Assembly: GCF_010729305.1 (NCBI RefSeq) | Contig: NZ_AP022574.1 | Span: 2,046,001 to 2,110,000, forward strand | Length of the DNA: 64,000 nucleotides | Reading direction: 5' to 3' | Origin: Mycolicibacterium psychrotolerans | GTDB taxonomy: Bacteria; Actinomycetota; Actinomycetes; Mycobacteriales; Mycobacteriaceae | Part shown: in pieces, positions 1 to 9,406 of the stretch | How the letters are laid out: each line of letters opens with the position of its first letter | Position numbering within the stretch: the first letter of the stretch is position 1 | Made by a program: the position numbers and the translations under genes | Notes under the pieces: model-generated | Database searches by the model: none | Seen by the model: only the letters and a program-made list of their open reading frames with translations | Told to the model about the DNA's origin: nothing

Positions 1-819
1 CAACTCGGCACGCTGCACTTCGTCGAGGTCCTGCTCGGACACCACTTCGGTGGTGATGCCGGCGTTGTGGGTGCGCTGCACCGCCTGGCGCAGGTTCCGT
101 CGCGCCCGTCCGGCCAGGCTGAAACTCGCCACGTCGATGACGACGTCGCGTCCGATCGGGATCGCCCGCATCGATCTCCCGACGACCGACGCGTCCCACC
201 GCCCCAGCTGCCGCTCACTGCACCCGAGCACCGCGATCCGCCAACCGCGCGACCGGCACATCGCGACGAAACTCGCGACCACGGAACCGAACTCGCGCTC
301 GTCACCGATGGGGTCCCCACTGACCACCGCAAGACCCATTCGAGTCCGGTACGCGACGGCCGCGCGCCTGTTGTCACTGAAGTGGTAGCTCTTGAGCGAG
401 TGCATCGCGAACGGGGCCAACGCATCGCCATGGGTCGCGTCGACCAGCCTCCAAATCTCGGGCAGGGCCTCGGGCTGCGGCCGGGAGCGGGTGGGCCACA
501 TCAGGACGAGCCCTGAAGCCGCGATGACGACGTTGCCCGCGCCGGGGGAGAGCAGCACGTGCAGCGCCATCCCGCCGAGCACCGCCGCACCGGCGAGCGC
601 AGCGTGGCGGCCGGTCACCGGACGGCCCAGGAAGATGCCACGCGCGATGAACACCGTCGCCGCCAGAACTGTCACCGACCACACCAGCCGGCCGTCCTGC
701 CATCCGAGGTGGTGGCGGTCGTGTGCCACCGCGACGGCCAGCCAGGTGGCGGCCGCGAGCAGGGCGCCCGCTCCGACGCTGCGCCCCACCGCTGTGGGCA
801 CGGCGAACTCAGCCGACAT
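1..819 (-). CDS. DUF2156 / LPG-synthase-like membrane protein, 3' end outside window
   Basis: The reverse strand is open from ATG at 819 to the window edge, giving 273 codons with no stop. The first roughly 115 residues are hydrophobic with several predicted membrane segments. They are followed by the start of a soluble domain containing KSYHFSDNRRAAVAYR and VVSGDPIGD, which is the hallmark of DUF2156, the catalytic region of MprF-type phosphatidylglycerol lysyltransferases. A purine-rich GGAGGAGG lies just upstream of the ATG. By family, it may transfer an aminoacyl group to a lipid at the inner membrane. The substrate cannot be told because the C-terminus is missing. It is divergent from the rhomboid-like gene. 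Confidence 0.82.
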   Translation of the reverse strand, partial: MSAEFAVPTAVGRSVGAGALLAAATWLAVAVAHDRHHLGWQDGRLVWSVTVLAATVFIARGIFLGRPVTGRHAALAGAAVLGGMALHVLLSPGAGNVVIAASGLVLMWPTRSRPQPEALPEIWRLVDATHGDALAPFAMHSLKSYHFSDNRRAAVAYRTRMGLAVVSGDPIGDEREFGSVVASFVAMCRSRGWRIAVLGCSERQLGRWDASVVGRSMRAIPIGRDVVIDVASFSLAGRARRNLRQAVQRTHNAGITTEVVSEQDLDEVQRAEL

Positions 820-939
820 CCCGCCTCCTCCGTTCTCCAGCGTCGCGCCTGCTCGTCCTCGGCCGTAGGGCCGAACGTCCCATCCGTCACCGGGTTCGAC
901 CATCCGCCGACCGGCGCGTCCTGGGTACCCTTGAAGCCA

Positions 940-1758
940 ATGGTCTCCCGTGTTCTCGCCCCGCTGTGGCGTGTGCGCATCACCGTCGCCTACGCGTCGG
1001 CGCTGTTCGCGATCGCGTCGCTGCTGGTGGCGCTCGGTCCCCGGGCACAGCACCGCGTCGTCGCGCTGATGAGCACGAACCTGCACAATCTGGCTGAGGG
1101 GCGTCTGGCCACGCTGCTGGCCAGTGCCTTCGTGACCGCCGAGGGGCAGACCTACCTGCTGCTGCCCGGGCTGGTCTGTCTGCTCGCCCTGGCCGAGCTT
1201 CTCTGGCGCAGCAGGCGGCTGGTCCAGGTGTTCCTGCTCGGACATGTCGGGGCCACGCTGATCGTCGCCGCGGGTCTCGCCTTCGCCGTCAAGGTCGGCT
1301 GGGTGCCGGTCGCGGTCAGTCATGCCGACGACGTGGGTCTGAGCTACGGGGCCGTCGCGGTGCTCGGCACCCTGACGGCGGCGATACCGGGCGGGTGGCG
1401 CCTGGCGTGGACGGCCGGCTGGCTGACGGTCGCCACGGTGGTCGTCGTGCTGGGCGGCGGGTTCACCGCGGCCGGACACGCCGTCGCGCTAGTGCTCGGC
1501 ATGGCGCTGTCGATGCGCGTGCCGGCCGGGTGGTCCACCAGTGCGCACTGGACGGTGTTCCGCGGCGTGCTGCTGGCGACCGGCGCCGCCTTCGGATTGC
1601 TGCTGTTCGTCGGTGTGGCGCTGCCGAGCGCGCTCGTCGCCGTACCCGCCGGTCTCGCGGCGGCCTTTGCGGCGTGGTCGGTGACGCATACTCAGAACGG
1701 GCTGCTGTTCTGCTGCCACTCGGCGGACTCGGGGCGGGCACCGAAGCGGCGCGCGTAG
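940..1758 (+). CDS. rhomboid-like membrane protein
   Basis: This 272-aa protein is almost entirely hydrophobic, with about six to seven predicted membrane helices. The motif GLSYGA near residues 133-138 (Ser135) and AAGHAVALVLG (His180) fit the Ser-His pair of rhomboid intramembrane proteases. The spacing and the Tyr after the Ser are unusual, so activity is not assured. The ATG at 940 was chosen because TACCCT (926-931) ends 8 nt upstream, the geometry of a leaderless mycobacterial transcript. The reading frame is open further upstream, but that extension overlaps the divergent DUF2156 gene. The 3' end overlaps the convergent DUF5313 gene by 67 bp. Confidence 0.75.
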   Translation: MVSRVLAPLWRVRITVAYASALFAIASLLVALGPRAQHRVVALMSTNLHNLAEGRLATLLASAFVTAEGQTYLLLPGLVCLLALAELLWRSRRLVQVFLLGHVGATLIVAAGLAFAVKVGWVPVAVSHADDVGLSYGAVAVLGTLTAAIPGGWRLAWTAGWLTVATVVVVLGGGFTAAGHAVALVLGMALSMRVPAGWSTSAHWTVFRGVLLATGAAFGLLLFVGVALPSALVAVPAGLAAAFAAWSVTHTQNGLLFCCHSADSGRAPKRRA

Positions 1759-2108
1759 TCCTCGTGCATCTGCGCCTGCTTCTTCCGCTTGATCACGTCG
1801 ACCAGGTTCGGATCCAGGCCGTGTACGGAGAGCCGGTGCCGGCGCCAGGGCTTGTTCAGGGCCAGAGCCATCAGCACCGCCCAGAAGTAGATCGGTGCCG
1901 TCATCTCCAGGTGCATGTAGAGGTTGACCGGGATGAGCCAGAACGGCGCCAGGACGAAGATCGGCGGAATCGAGTAGCGGATCATGTGCCGACGGACGGC
2001 GCCCTCTCCTGCGAGGTCCTCGGCCACCCAGCGCTGCATCGAGGTGGGCAGGCGGCGCCCGTAGATGTAGGTGAGGTACTGCCAGAGATTCGGCTTGTCG
2101 GCTGACAT
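1692..2108 (-). CDS. DUF5313 family membrane protein
   Basis: This 138-aa protein has a polar N-terminus (YIYGRRLPTSMQRWV), two hydrophobic segments at about residues 45-85 and a basic C-terminal tail. The pattern matches the mycobacterial DUF5313 family, whose function is unknown. The ATG at 2108 is preceded by an AAGGAG-type ribosome binding site. The gene lies downstream of the OhrR-type regulator on the same strand with a 22-bp gap, so the two may be co-transcribed. Its 3' end overlaps the rhomboid-like gene tail to tail. Confidence 0.75.
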   Translation of the reverse strand: MSADKPNLWQYLTYIYGRRLPTSMQRWVAEDLAGEGAVRRHMIRYSIPPIFVLAPFWLIPVNLYMHLEMTAPIYFWAVLMALALNKPWRRHRLSVHGLDPNLVDVIKRKKQAQMHEDYARRFGARPESAEWQQNSSPF

Positions 2109-2130
2109 GGACGGCTCCTTGTGGGTGGGT

Positions 2131-2616
2131 TCAGGACTGTAGGGCGCCGGCCGCCAGCGCGGCCGTGTTCAGGCGAGTCAGCGCCTCGCGCAGCTGGTGC
2201 AGTTCGGCGAGGTCGACGCCCAGGCGCGCGACGACCGCGGGCGGAATCTCGAGGGCCCGTTCACGCAGCGCGACGCCCCGGTCGGTGAGTTCGACGTCGG
2301 TCGCGCGCTCGTCGGTGGCACTGCGCGTGCGGGTGATCAGGCCGAGCGCCTCCAAGCGTTTGAGCATCGGTGACAGGGTGGCCGACTCCATCTGCAGCGC
2401 GGTCGCGATCTGCTTCACCGACAGTGGTGCCCGGCCCTCGCCGGGCTGCTTGCGGTGATCCCACAGCGACAGCATCACCAGGTACTGCGGGTGGGTCAGA
2501 CCCAGCGGCTCGAGCAGCGGCCGGTAGATCGCGAGCACCGCGCGGTTGGTGGCCGCCAAGGCGAAACAGACCTGCTGTTCCAGGGCCAGGGGATCCAGTT
2601 CGGCGGCGACGGTCAC
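2131..2616 (-). CDS. OhrR-type MarR family transcriptional regulator
   Basis: This 161-aa protein carries the MarR winged-helix fold: PLSVKQIATALQMESATLSPMLKRLEALGLITR is the recognition helix and TDERATDVELTDRG is the wing. Near the N-terminus, LEQQVCFALAATNRA matches the peroxide-sensing motif of OhrR proteins, with Cys17 as the predicted reactive cysteine. OhrR members repress a peroxiredoxin-like ohr gene until the Cys is oxidised. No ohr gene is visible within this window, so its target here is unknown apart from likely autoregulation through the palindrome just upstream. The ATG at 2616 sits 7 nt from the operator edge. Confidence 0.85.
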   Translation of the reverse strand: MTVAAELDPLALEQQVCFALAATNRAVLAIYRPLLEPLGLTHPQYLVMLSLWDHRKQPGEGRAPLSVKQIATALQMESATLSPMLKRLEALGLITRTRSATDERATDVELTDRGVALRERALEIPPAVVARLGVDLAELHQLREALTRLNTAALAAGALQS

Positions 2617-2623
2617 AGACCTA

Positions 2624-2648
2624 TAGTGCGCTAATAGTTAGGGCACTA
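2624..2648. promoter_or_regulatory. nested palindromic operator of the OhrR-type regulator
   Basis: Two inverted repeats share one centre at position 2636: an outer pair TAGTGC...GCACTA and an inner pair CTAA...TTAG. Ten of twelve positions per arm are complementary. The site lies between the divergent OhrR-type and pat genes, 8 bp from the regulator's start codon, as expected for a MarR-family autoregulatory operator. Binding is inferred, not shown. Confidence 0.7.
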
Positions 2649-2712
2649 GCAATATGGTCGTTGTCACAGTGCGACCGGCATCTCCTTGCCGGGAATCGGC
2701 GCGCACCCGTAG

Positions 2713-4559
<1,847 letters not shown>

Positions 4560-4563
4560 ACGA

Positions 4564-5268
4564 TCAGGGCGTGATCTTGGCCTGCTCGTCGATCGTCGAC
4601 GTCGCGTCCATCAACGGGTACGCCTGGTCCTCGGTGCCGTCGGCGTTGAGCTGCAACACGTACAGCGCGTCCTGGCCGGGGATCACCACGGTCTTCTGCG
4701 CCACCATCCGGGTCACCCCGTCCTTGGTGTAGGTCCCGCCGATCACCGTCGCCTCGAACCCGCTGAGCTTGTTCGGCTGCCCGCCTCCGGGTCCCTGGAA
4801 CCCCGGCAGATTGCGGATGTCGCCCGGCGCGGCTTCGAGCACCTTCGCCGGGTCGACGTTCCCGGTCAGCTTGACCACCTTCGTGATCACCGTCGGCGGA
4901 TCGGTCGCCATCGCCGGATCGGCGGTGAACGCCAAACCCATGTAGGCCCCCTCCGGCGTGTTCGGGCCCATGTCCTCCCACCCCTTCGGCGGCGGGATGT
5001 CGATGGTCGGCGAGCCGGGCTCGCCCGGACTCACCGGCGTCTCGACGATGTTGTTCTCCCGGATGTAGTCGGCGAGCGTCGGGGCGGGGGCGGCCGCCTG
5101 GGCCGACGTGGTCGGCGCGGGGCTCGAAGCCGCCGCCGAGGCGGACGACGACGCGGAGGAAGACGTGCTCGACTCCGTGGTGGCGCTGTCCGATCCGCAG
5201 CCGGACAATCCGACTCCGAACGTGACGGCTGCGATGGCGATGATGCCGGCCCGCAGAGGGATGGTCAT
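4564..5268 (-). CDS. LpqN/LpqT family lipoprotein
   Basis: This 234-aa protein has a signal peptide ending in the lipobox LSGC, a Ser/Ala/Thr-rich linker to about residue 75, then a globular domain typical of LpqN/LpqT mycobacterial lipoproteins (PPPKGWEDMG, FTADPAMATDPPTVITKVVKLTGNVDPAKVLEAA). It should be lipid-anchored outside the plasma membrane; no enzymatic role is known for the family. A TATGCT hexamer (5302-5307) lies about 34 nt upstream of the ATG, with an AGGAGA ribosome site in between. A second family member is encoded at 33840-34514. Confidence 0.85.
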   Translation of the reverse strand: MTIPLRAGIIAIAAVTFGVGLSGCGSDSATTESSTSSSASSSASAAASSPAPTTSAQAAAPAPTLADYIRENNIVETPVSPGEPGSPTIDIPPPKGWEDMGPNTPEGAYMGLAFTADPAMATDPPTVITKVVKLTGNVDPAKVLEAAPGDIRNLPGFQGPGGGQPNKLSGFEATVIGGTYTKDGVTRMVAQKTVVIPGQDALYVLQLNADGTEDQAYPLMDATSTIDEQAKITP

Positions 5269-5424
5269 GTCGTCTCCTGTCGGCCCCCGATTGGCAGCGA
5301 GAGCATAACCGGCCGGACGCGAGAACTCACCGATTCGCCTCGGGCGGTTTGCCGAAAAGGTCCCGGATCGGCGCCCCGAGTAGCAGGATCCCCAGTACCG
5401 ACGCAAAGGGTTGGGGGTCGGACC

Positions 5425-6903
5425 ATGAACGCTGTCGTTCGCTCGCTGTCCGCGCTCGTTCTGGTGACTGGTGTCGCTGTGCTCGCCGTGTCGTCGACAC
5501 TGGTGTCTGCCGCGGTGACCCTGACCGCCACCACGACCGCGCTCGTGATGGGGGGCAGCTTCCATCCTCTGATGGAACCCCGGGACTCGCCGGCCTTCGT
5601 CGCGGCCTACCTCGACAACGCGGTCGACCAGCATCTGGATCCGGCGTTCGCTGCCGCCGGCCCGGTGACCAACGCGGTCGCCGTCTACGGCCCCGAGGAC
5701 TTCTTCCCGATCGGACGGCTGACCTTCGACAAATCCGTTGCTGCCGGGCGGGCCAATCTGGACCGGTGCATCGCGGCGGCGCCGGACTGTGTCTTCAATC
5801 CCGACGTCGGTTCGGTCGCTCCTCGAGTCGACGACACATTCCTGGTGTTCGGTTATTCGCAGAGCGCCGTGATCGCCTCGCTGACCAAGCGCGACCTCAT
5901 CGAGGCGTACCGGCCGGGCGATCCGAGCCTGTCGTTCATGTTGGTCGCCAACCCGATGCGGCCCAACGGCGGCATCCTGATGCGCTTCGCGGGGTGGCCG
6001 ACCATCCCGATCCTGGGGGTGTCCTTCGACGGCGCGTCACCGACCGACAGCGCCGACCTGGGCGACGGCCAATACGCCTATCCCACCGTGGACATCGTCC
6101 GGCAGTACGACGCCCTGGGCGGCGACTTCCCGCTTCGCCCACTCAACCTGCTCGCGACGCTGAACGCGCTGGTGGGCTACGGACTGCAGCACGGTGAGAC
6201 GGTCGACGTGCCGTTCGGTGACGCCACCTATCAGGGCCGCGAAGGCGACACCACCTACTACATGATCACCGCCGACATCGTCCCCCTGCTCGAACCGCTG
6301 GCACCGTTCATTCCGGCGCCGATCCTGCGCGCCGTCGACGCACCCCTGCGCGTGCTGATCGAGAACGCCTACGACCGCGACATCGGGCCCGGCACTCCCA
6401 CCCGCGCGCGGTGGTGGCCGGTTCATCACGTTGCCCGCCTCGCCCGCGACCTGCTGCGGTCGGTCCCGGTGGCCGTGGACAATCTCGTCGAGGGCTTCGG
6501 GGGACGCCGCATCCTCGGTACCAACGCGCCGGGCCCGTTCGGCGTCGGCAAACCCGACCTCCCGCCTGCCTCCGAGGTTGCGTCCGAGTCGGTGGACACC
6601 GAGACCACACCACAACGCGAACACGTCGCTCAAAAACGACTTTCGCGACAGGAAGAGACCGACAAGGTTATGCGCACCGAGATGCCCGACGACGTGGAGT
6701 CGGCGTCGCCGGAGCCCGACCTGGAACGCGAGGACACCACGAACGCTACCGAGCCGCAGAAGGCAAACGACACCGACCACAGCGATCCCGCACCGGCGGC
6801 GGACACGGCCGACCCCGCACCGGCGGCGGACACGGCCGACCCCGCACCGGCGGCGGACACGGCCGACCCCGCGCCGGCGGCGGACACGGCCGACGCCGCC
6901 TGA
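5425..6903 (+). CDS. PE-PPE domain serine hydrolase, exported
   Basis: This 492-aa protein starts with a hydrophobic signal/anchor (about residues 1-40). A PE-PPE domain (about 60-290) follows, an alpha/beta-hydrolase fold with the nucleophile motif GYSQS (FLVFGYSQSAV). There is no PE or PPE N-terminal domain, so it is a stand-alone version of the hydrolase found at the C-terminus of some mycobacterial PE/PPE proteins. By family, it is a probable cell-envelope esterase. The C-terminal roughly 100 residues are acidic and of low complexity, and end in four perfect DPAPAADTA repeats. Confidence 0.85.
   Translation: MNAVVRSLSALVLVTGVAVLAVSSTLVSAAVTLTATTTALVMGGSFHPLMEPRDSPAFVAAYLDNAVDQHLDPAFAAAGPVTNAVAVYGPEDFFPIGRLTFDKSVAAGRANLDRCIAAAPDCVFNPDVGSVAPRVDDTFLVFGYSQSAVIASLTKRDLIEAYRPGDPSLSFMLVANPMRPNGGILMRFAGWPTIPILGVSFDGASPTDSADLGDGQYAYPTVDIVRQYDALGGDFPLRPLNLLATLNALVGYGLQHGETVDVPFGDATYQGREGDTTYYMITADIVPLLEPLAPFIPAPILRAVDAPLRVLIENAYDRDIGPGTPTRARWWPVHHVARLARDLLRSVPVAVDNLVEGFGGRRILGTNAPGPFGVGKPDLPPASEVASESVDTETTPQREHVAQKRLSRQEETDKVMRTEMPDDVESASPEPDLEREDTTNATEPQKANDTDHSDPAPAADTADPAPAADTADPAPAADTADPAPAADTADAA
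6784..6891 (+). repeat. four tandem 27-bp repeats inside the PE-PPE gene
   Basis: Four in-frame copies of a 27-bp unit encode DPAPAADTA. Units start at 6784, 6811, 6838 and 6865 and are nearly identical. The copy number is likely to vary between strains by slippage without breaking the frame. The repeats form an extended Pro/Ala/Asp tail after the hydrolase domain. Confidence 0.9.
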
Positions 6904-6948
6904 GTGTTGGTCGGCCGGACAGGGCCACCACCGTGATATCAACAGCGC

Positions 6949-7596
6949 GTGAGGCTCTTCGCCCTCGCTGCGGTGGCCGTGTGGTGCGCAGCATGCAGCA
7001 CACCCGGACCGCCGCCGCCCACGACCAACCCGGCCACGCCGACGGCGACGGTGGTCAACCCTGCCCGGGTCGACCGCAGCCGGTCAGCGCTGCCCGAGGG
7101 CTACGAGGTGCGCGCCTACAGCGGCCTTCCCGCCCCCGGGGCGCTGTGGGGCCTGCGCGATCCCGCCGACTCCGACCCGCCCCAGTGCGCGACGCTGGCC
7201 TTGCCTGCCGCCGACGCCGCGACGGCGAAAGGCTGGTCAGCGTCCGGGGCGGGCGGTATCGCGTACGCCGTGGTGGCGGCCGCACCGGGCGGGCCGGCGC
7301 CGCCTGCCGACTGTGCGCAGTGGACGGTGTCCTCGGGTCCGACGACGGCCAGCGTGCGCGAGGTGCCCGCCCCGCCCGTCGACGCGGCCCGGACCGTGGG
7401 CATGCGCACCGACGCCACCACAGTGGTCGAGGGCGGCACCGAAACCCGTTCGCACGCCGACACGTTCATCGCCTACCTCGGTGACTACATCTGTGTCGTC
7501 GCACTCGTCACCGACCCGGGGTCTCCGCATCCCGCACTCGAGCCGGGGTTCGCGTCGCACCTGCTGACCGAAACGGTGTCGGCGCTGCGCGGCTGA
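6949..7596 (+). CDS. DUF5642-like exported protein (first of a tandem pair)
   Basis: This 215-aa protein has a short signal peptide ending WCAAC, an imperfect lipobox with Cys rather than Leu at -3. A Pro/Thr-rich spacer follows, then a domain sharing layout with the next gene: a Cys in PPQCATL, a second Cys in ADCAQW, and the C-terminal block RSHADTFIAYLGDYICVVALVTDPG. The pattern fits the mycobacterial DUF5642 family of unknown function. The GTG start is 45 nt downstream of the PE-PPE stop, so co-transcription is possible. Lipidation is uncertain. Confidence 0.72.
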   Translation: MRLFALAAVAVWCAACSTPGPPPPTTNPATPTATVVNPARVDRSRSALPEGYEVRAYSGLPAPGALWGLRDPADSDPPQCATLALPAADAATAKGWSASGAGGIAYAVVAAAPGGPAPPADCAQWTVSSGPTTASVREVPAPPVDAARTVGMRTDATTVVEGGTETRSHADTFIAYLGDYICVVALVTDPGSPHPALEPGFASHLLTETVSALRG

Positions 7597-7624
7597 CCGT
7601 CGGCGCGCGGGTACATTGGCGGCG

Positions 7625-8299
7625 ATGTCGAACTCGAAGCGGTTGATGCTCCTGTTCTGCGCGGGACTGCTGGCCGCCTGCAGCAGCCAGGCATCGGAGG
7701 ACTACTCGCACGCCGACATCACCCGGGTGAAGAACCTCTCGACCGAGTTCTCGGCGCCCTACACGGTCAAGAGCGCGGGTCCGGCCGCCATCGATCCCCG
7801 GCTGCTCGGGCCCCAAAAGCTGCCTCCGGGAGTGGCTTTCGATCCCGCCGAGTGCGGCGAGACCGCCCAGCAGCAGAACGTGCCTGCGGACGTGAAGGGC
7901 AACATGGCGGCGCTGACCGCCGAGGGCGACGGCGTGCGCTACGTCGCGATCGCGCTGGAGACCTCCGAGCGGGTGCCTGTGCCCACACCCAGCGACAAGT
8001 GCGCGAAGGTGACCTTCACCGGGGCAGGGGTCCGGGGGCTCGTGGAGGTCGTGGAGGCTCCGCAGATCGAGGGCGTGCACACCGTGGGCACCCACCGGGT
8101 CCTGCAGACGGTCACCGCCCAAGGCCCCCGCACCGGTGAGATCTACAACTACGTCGCCGACTTCGGGACCTTCATCGTGATCGTCACAGCCAACCCGCTC
8201 GTGCAGGCCGACACACCGGTCGCCCACGTCGACACCGGGCGCGCCCGCGACCTCGTCACCCGCGCCGTCGACCTCGTCAAGGGTCAGCGCACGTCGTAA
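7625..8299 (+). CDS. DUF5642-like lipoprotein (second of a tandem pair)
   Basis: This 224-aa protein has a clear lipoprotein signal (LLFCAGLLAAC). Its DUF5642-type domain has conserved cysteines (DPAECGET, SDKCAKV) and the C-terminal block GEIYNYVADFGTFIVIVTANPL. The ATG at 7625 is preferred to an upstream TTG in frame because TACATT (7612-7617) ends 7 nt before it, predicting a leaderless message. It is a paralogue of the preceding gene. The 3' end overlaps the convergent AlkB-like gene by 16 bp. Function is unknown. Confidence 0.75.
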   Translation: MSNSKRLMLLFCAGLLAACSSQASEDYSHADITRVKNLSTEFSAPYTVKSAGPAAIDPRLLGPQKLPPGVAFDPAECGETAQQQNVPADVKGNMAALTAEGDGVRYVAIALETSERVPVPTPSDKCAKVTFTGAGVRGLVEVVEAPQIEGVHTVGTHRVLQTVTAQGPRTGEIYNYVADFGTFIVIVTANPLVQADTPVAHVDTGRARDLVTRAVDLVKGQRTS

Positions 8300-8892
8300 G
8301 GACGGAACTGGATGCTGATGCGCGGTCCGACTGCACGGGTGGTCTTGGGGACAGCGTGCTCCCACGTGCGCTGGCATGAGCCGCCCATCACCAACAGATC
8401 GCCGTGTCCGTGCCGCAGCCGCAGCGACGGGCCGCCGCCGCGCGGGCGCAACGCGAAAACCCTTGTGGCGCCCAGCCCGACGATGGCCACCATGGTGTCC
8501 TCGGTGCGGCTGCGGCCGACGTTGTCGCCGTGCCAGGCGACACTGTCGGAACCGTCGCGGTAGAGGCACAGGCCCGCGGTGAGGAACGGCTCGCCCAGTT
8601 CGCCTGCGTAGGCGTCGTTCAGGCGGCGGCGCAGCTGCTTGAGCCGCGGGTGCGGGGGTGGCTCGTCGACCAGGTGGTGGAAACTCACCAGGCGGGGGAC
8701 GTCGAGCACCCGGTCGTACATCTGCCTGCGCTCGGCCCGCCACGGGATGGTGTCGCGCAGTTCGGCGAACAGGCAGTCGTCGGCGACGCCGTCCTGGGAC
8801 AACCAGCCCGACCGCACCTCCAGCCACGCGCCGTCACCCAGCTCCCGCCGGTCCGCCTGGTCGAACAGAGAGCTCTGCACCGCCTGCTCCAT
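8284..8892 (-). CDS. AlkB-like 2-oxoglutarate/Fe(II) dioxygenase
   Basis: This 202-aa protein carries the full iron-binding triad of the AlkB family: His121 and Asp123 in WHGDN and His179 in WEHAVPK. Arg191 and Arg197 (RISIQFR) bind 2-oxoglutarate. AlkB enzymes reverse N-alkyl damage on DNA or RNA bases by oxidative demethylation. The position before arcA matches the M. tuberculosis Rv1000c neighbourhood. The substrate (DNA, RNA or other) cannot be read from the sequence. Confidence 0.9.
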   Translation of the reverse strand: MEQAVQSSLFDQADRRELGDGAWLEVRSGWLSQDGVADDCLFAELRDTIPWRAERRQMYDRVLDVPRLVSFHHLVDEPPPHPRLKQLRRRLNDAYAGELGEPFLTAGLCLYRDGSDSVAWHGDNVGRSRTEDTMVAIVGLGATRVFALRPRGGGPSLRLRHGHGDLLVMGGSCQRTWEHAVPKTTRAVGPRISIQFRPYDVR

Positions 8893-8926
8893 GGCAGGCA
8901 GTCTATCGCACAGACGTTCGATGGCG

Positions 8927-9361
8927 TCAGAGGCGGGCTGCGCCGGGGCCGTGCTCGGCGAGCACGTCGTCGGGGTTCGCCAGCGCGCAGGTCTTCAGGC
9001 TGAGGCACCCGCAGCCGATGCACCCGGTCAGGTTGTCGCGGAGCCGCTCGAGATGCACGATGCGCTCGTCGAGGTCCGCCCGCCAGCCGGCCGACAGCCG
9101 AGCCCAGTCCTTGCTCGTCGGTATCCGATCGTCCGGGAGCGTCGCCAGCGCCTCCCGGATGCGGGCCAGCGGGATGCCCAGGCGTTGAGACATCCGGATG
9201 AACGCGACGCGGCGCAGGGTCTCGCGGGCGTACCGGCGCTGGTTCCCGCTCGTGCGCCTGCTGGAGATCAGCCCTTCGCGTTCGTAGAAGTGCAGTGCCG
9301 ACACAGCGACGCCACTGCGAACCGACATCTCGCTCGGGGTGAGCTCGTTCACCCTGTCCAT
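8927..9361 (-). CDS. soxR: SoxR, redox-sensing MerR family activator
   Basis: This 144-aa protein has an N-terminal MerR-type helix-turn-helix (MSVRSGVAVSALHFYEREGL), a dimerisation coiled coil, and the [2Fe-2S] ligands Cys114, Cys117, Cys119 and Cys125 in CIGCGCLSLKTC. This is the exact SoxR spacing. SoxR activates promoters when its cluster is oxidised by redox-cycling compounds. There is no soxS nearby, as is usual in actinobacteria. TAGGGT (9373-9368 on the reverse strand) ends exactly 6 nt before the ATG, so the transcript probably begins at the A of the start codon. It is divergent from arcA. Confidence 0.93.
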   Translation of the reverse strand: MDRVNELTPSEMSVRSGVAVSALHFYEREGLISSRRTSGNQRRYARETLRRVAFIRMSQRLGIPLARIREALATLPDDRIPTSKDWARLSAGWRADLDERIVHLERLRDNLTGCIGCGCLSLKTCALANPDDVLAEHGPGAARL

Positions 9362-9406
9362 ACGTGAACCCTAGTTGAGGTCGGTTTTGCGGCTACGGTG
9401 CTAGGT
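9362..9406. promoter_or_regulatory. divergent soxR/arcA promoter region
   Basis: The 45-bp gap holds two -10 elements. TAGGGT for soxR (reverse, 9373-9368) lies 6 nt from its ATG, and TACGGT for arcA (9394-9399) lies 7 nt from its GTG. Both predict leaderless transcription. TTGAGGT at 9375-9381 resembles one half of a SoxR box. The other half is not evident, so SoxR control of this region is only a possibility. Confidence 0.6.

Noticed and set aside
6784..6891. CRISPR-like direct repeats
   Set aside because: The four units are contiguous, without spacers, and encode an in-frame peptide repeat.
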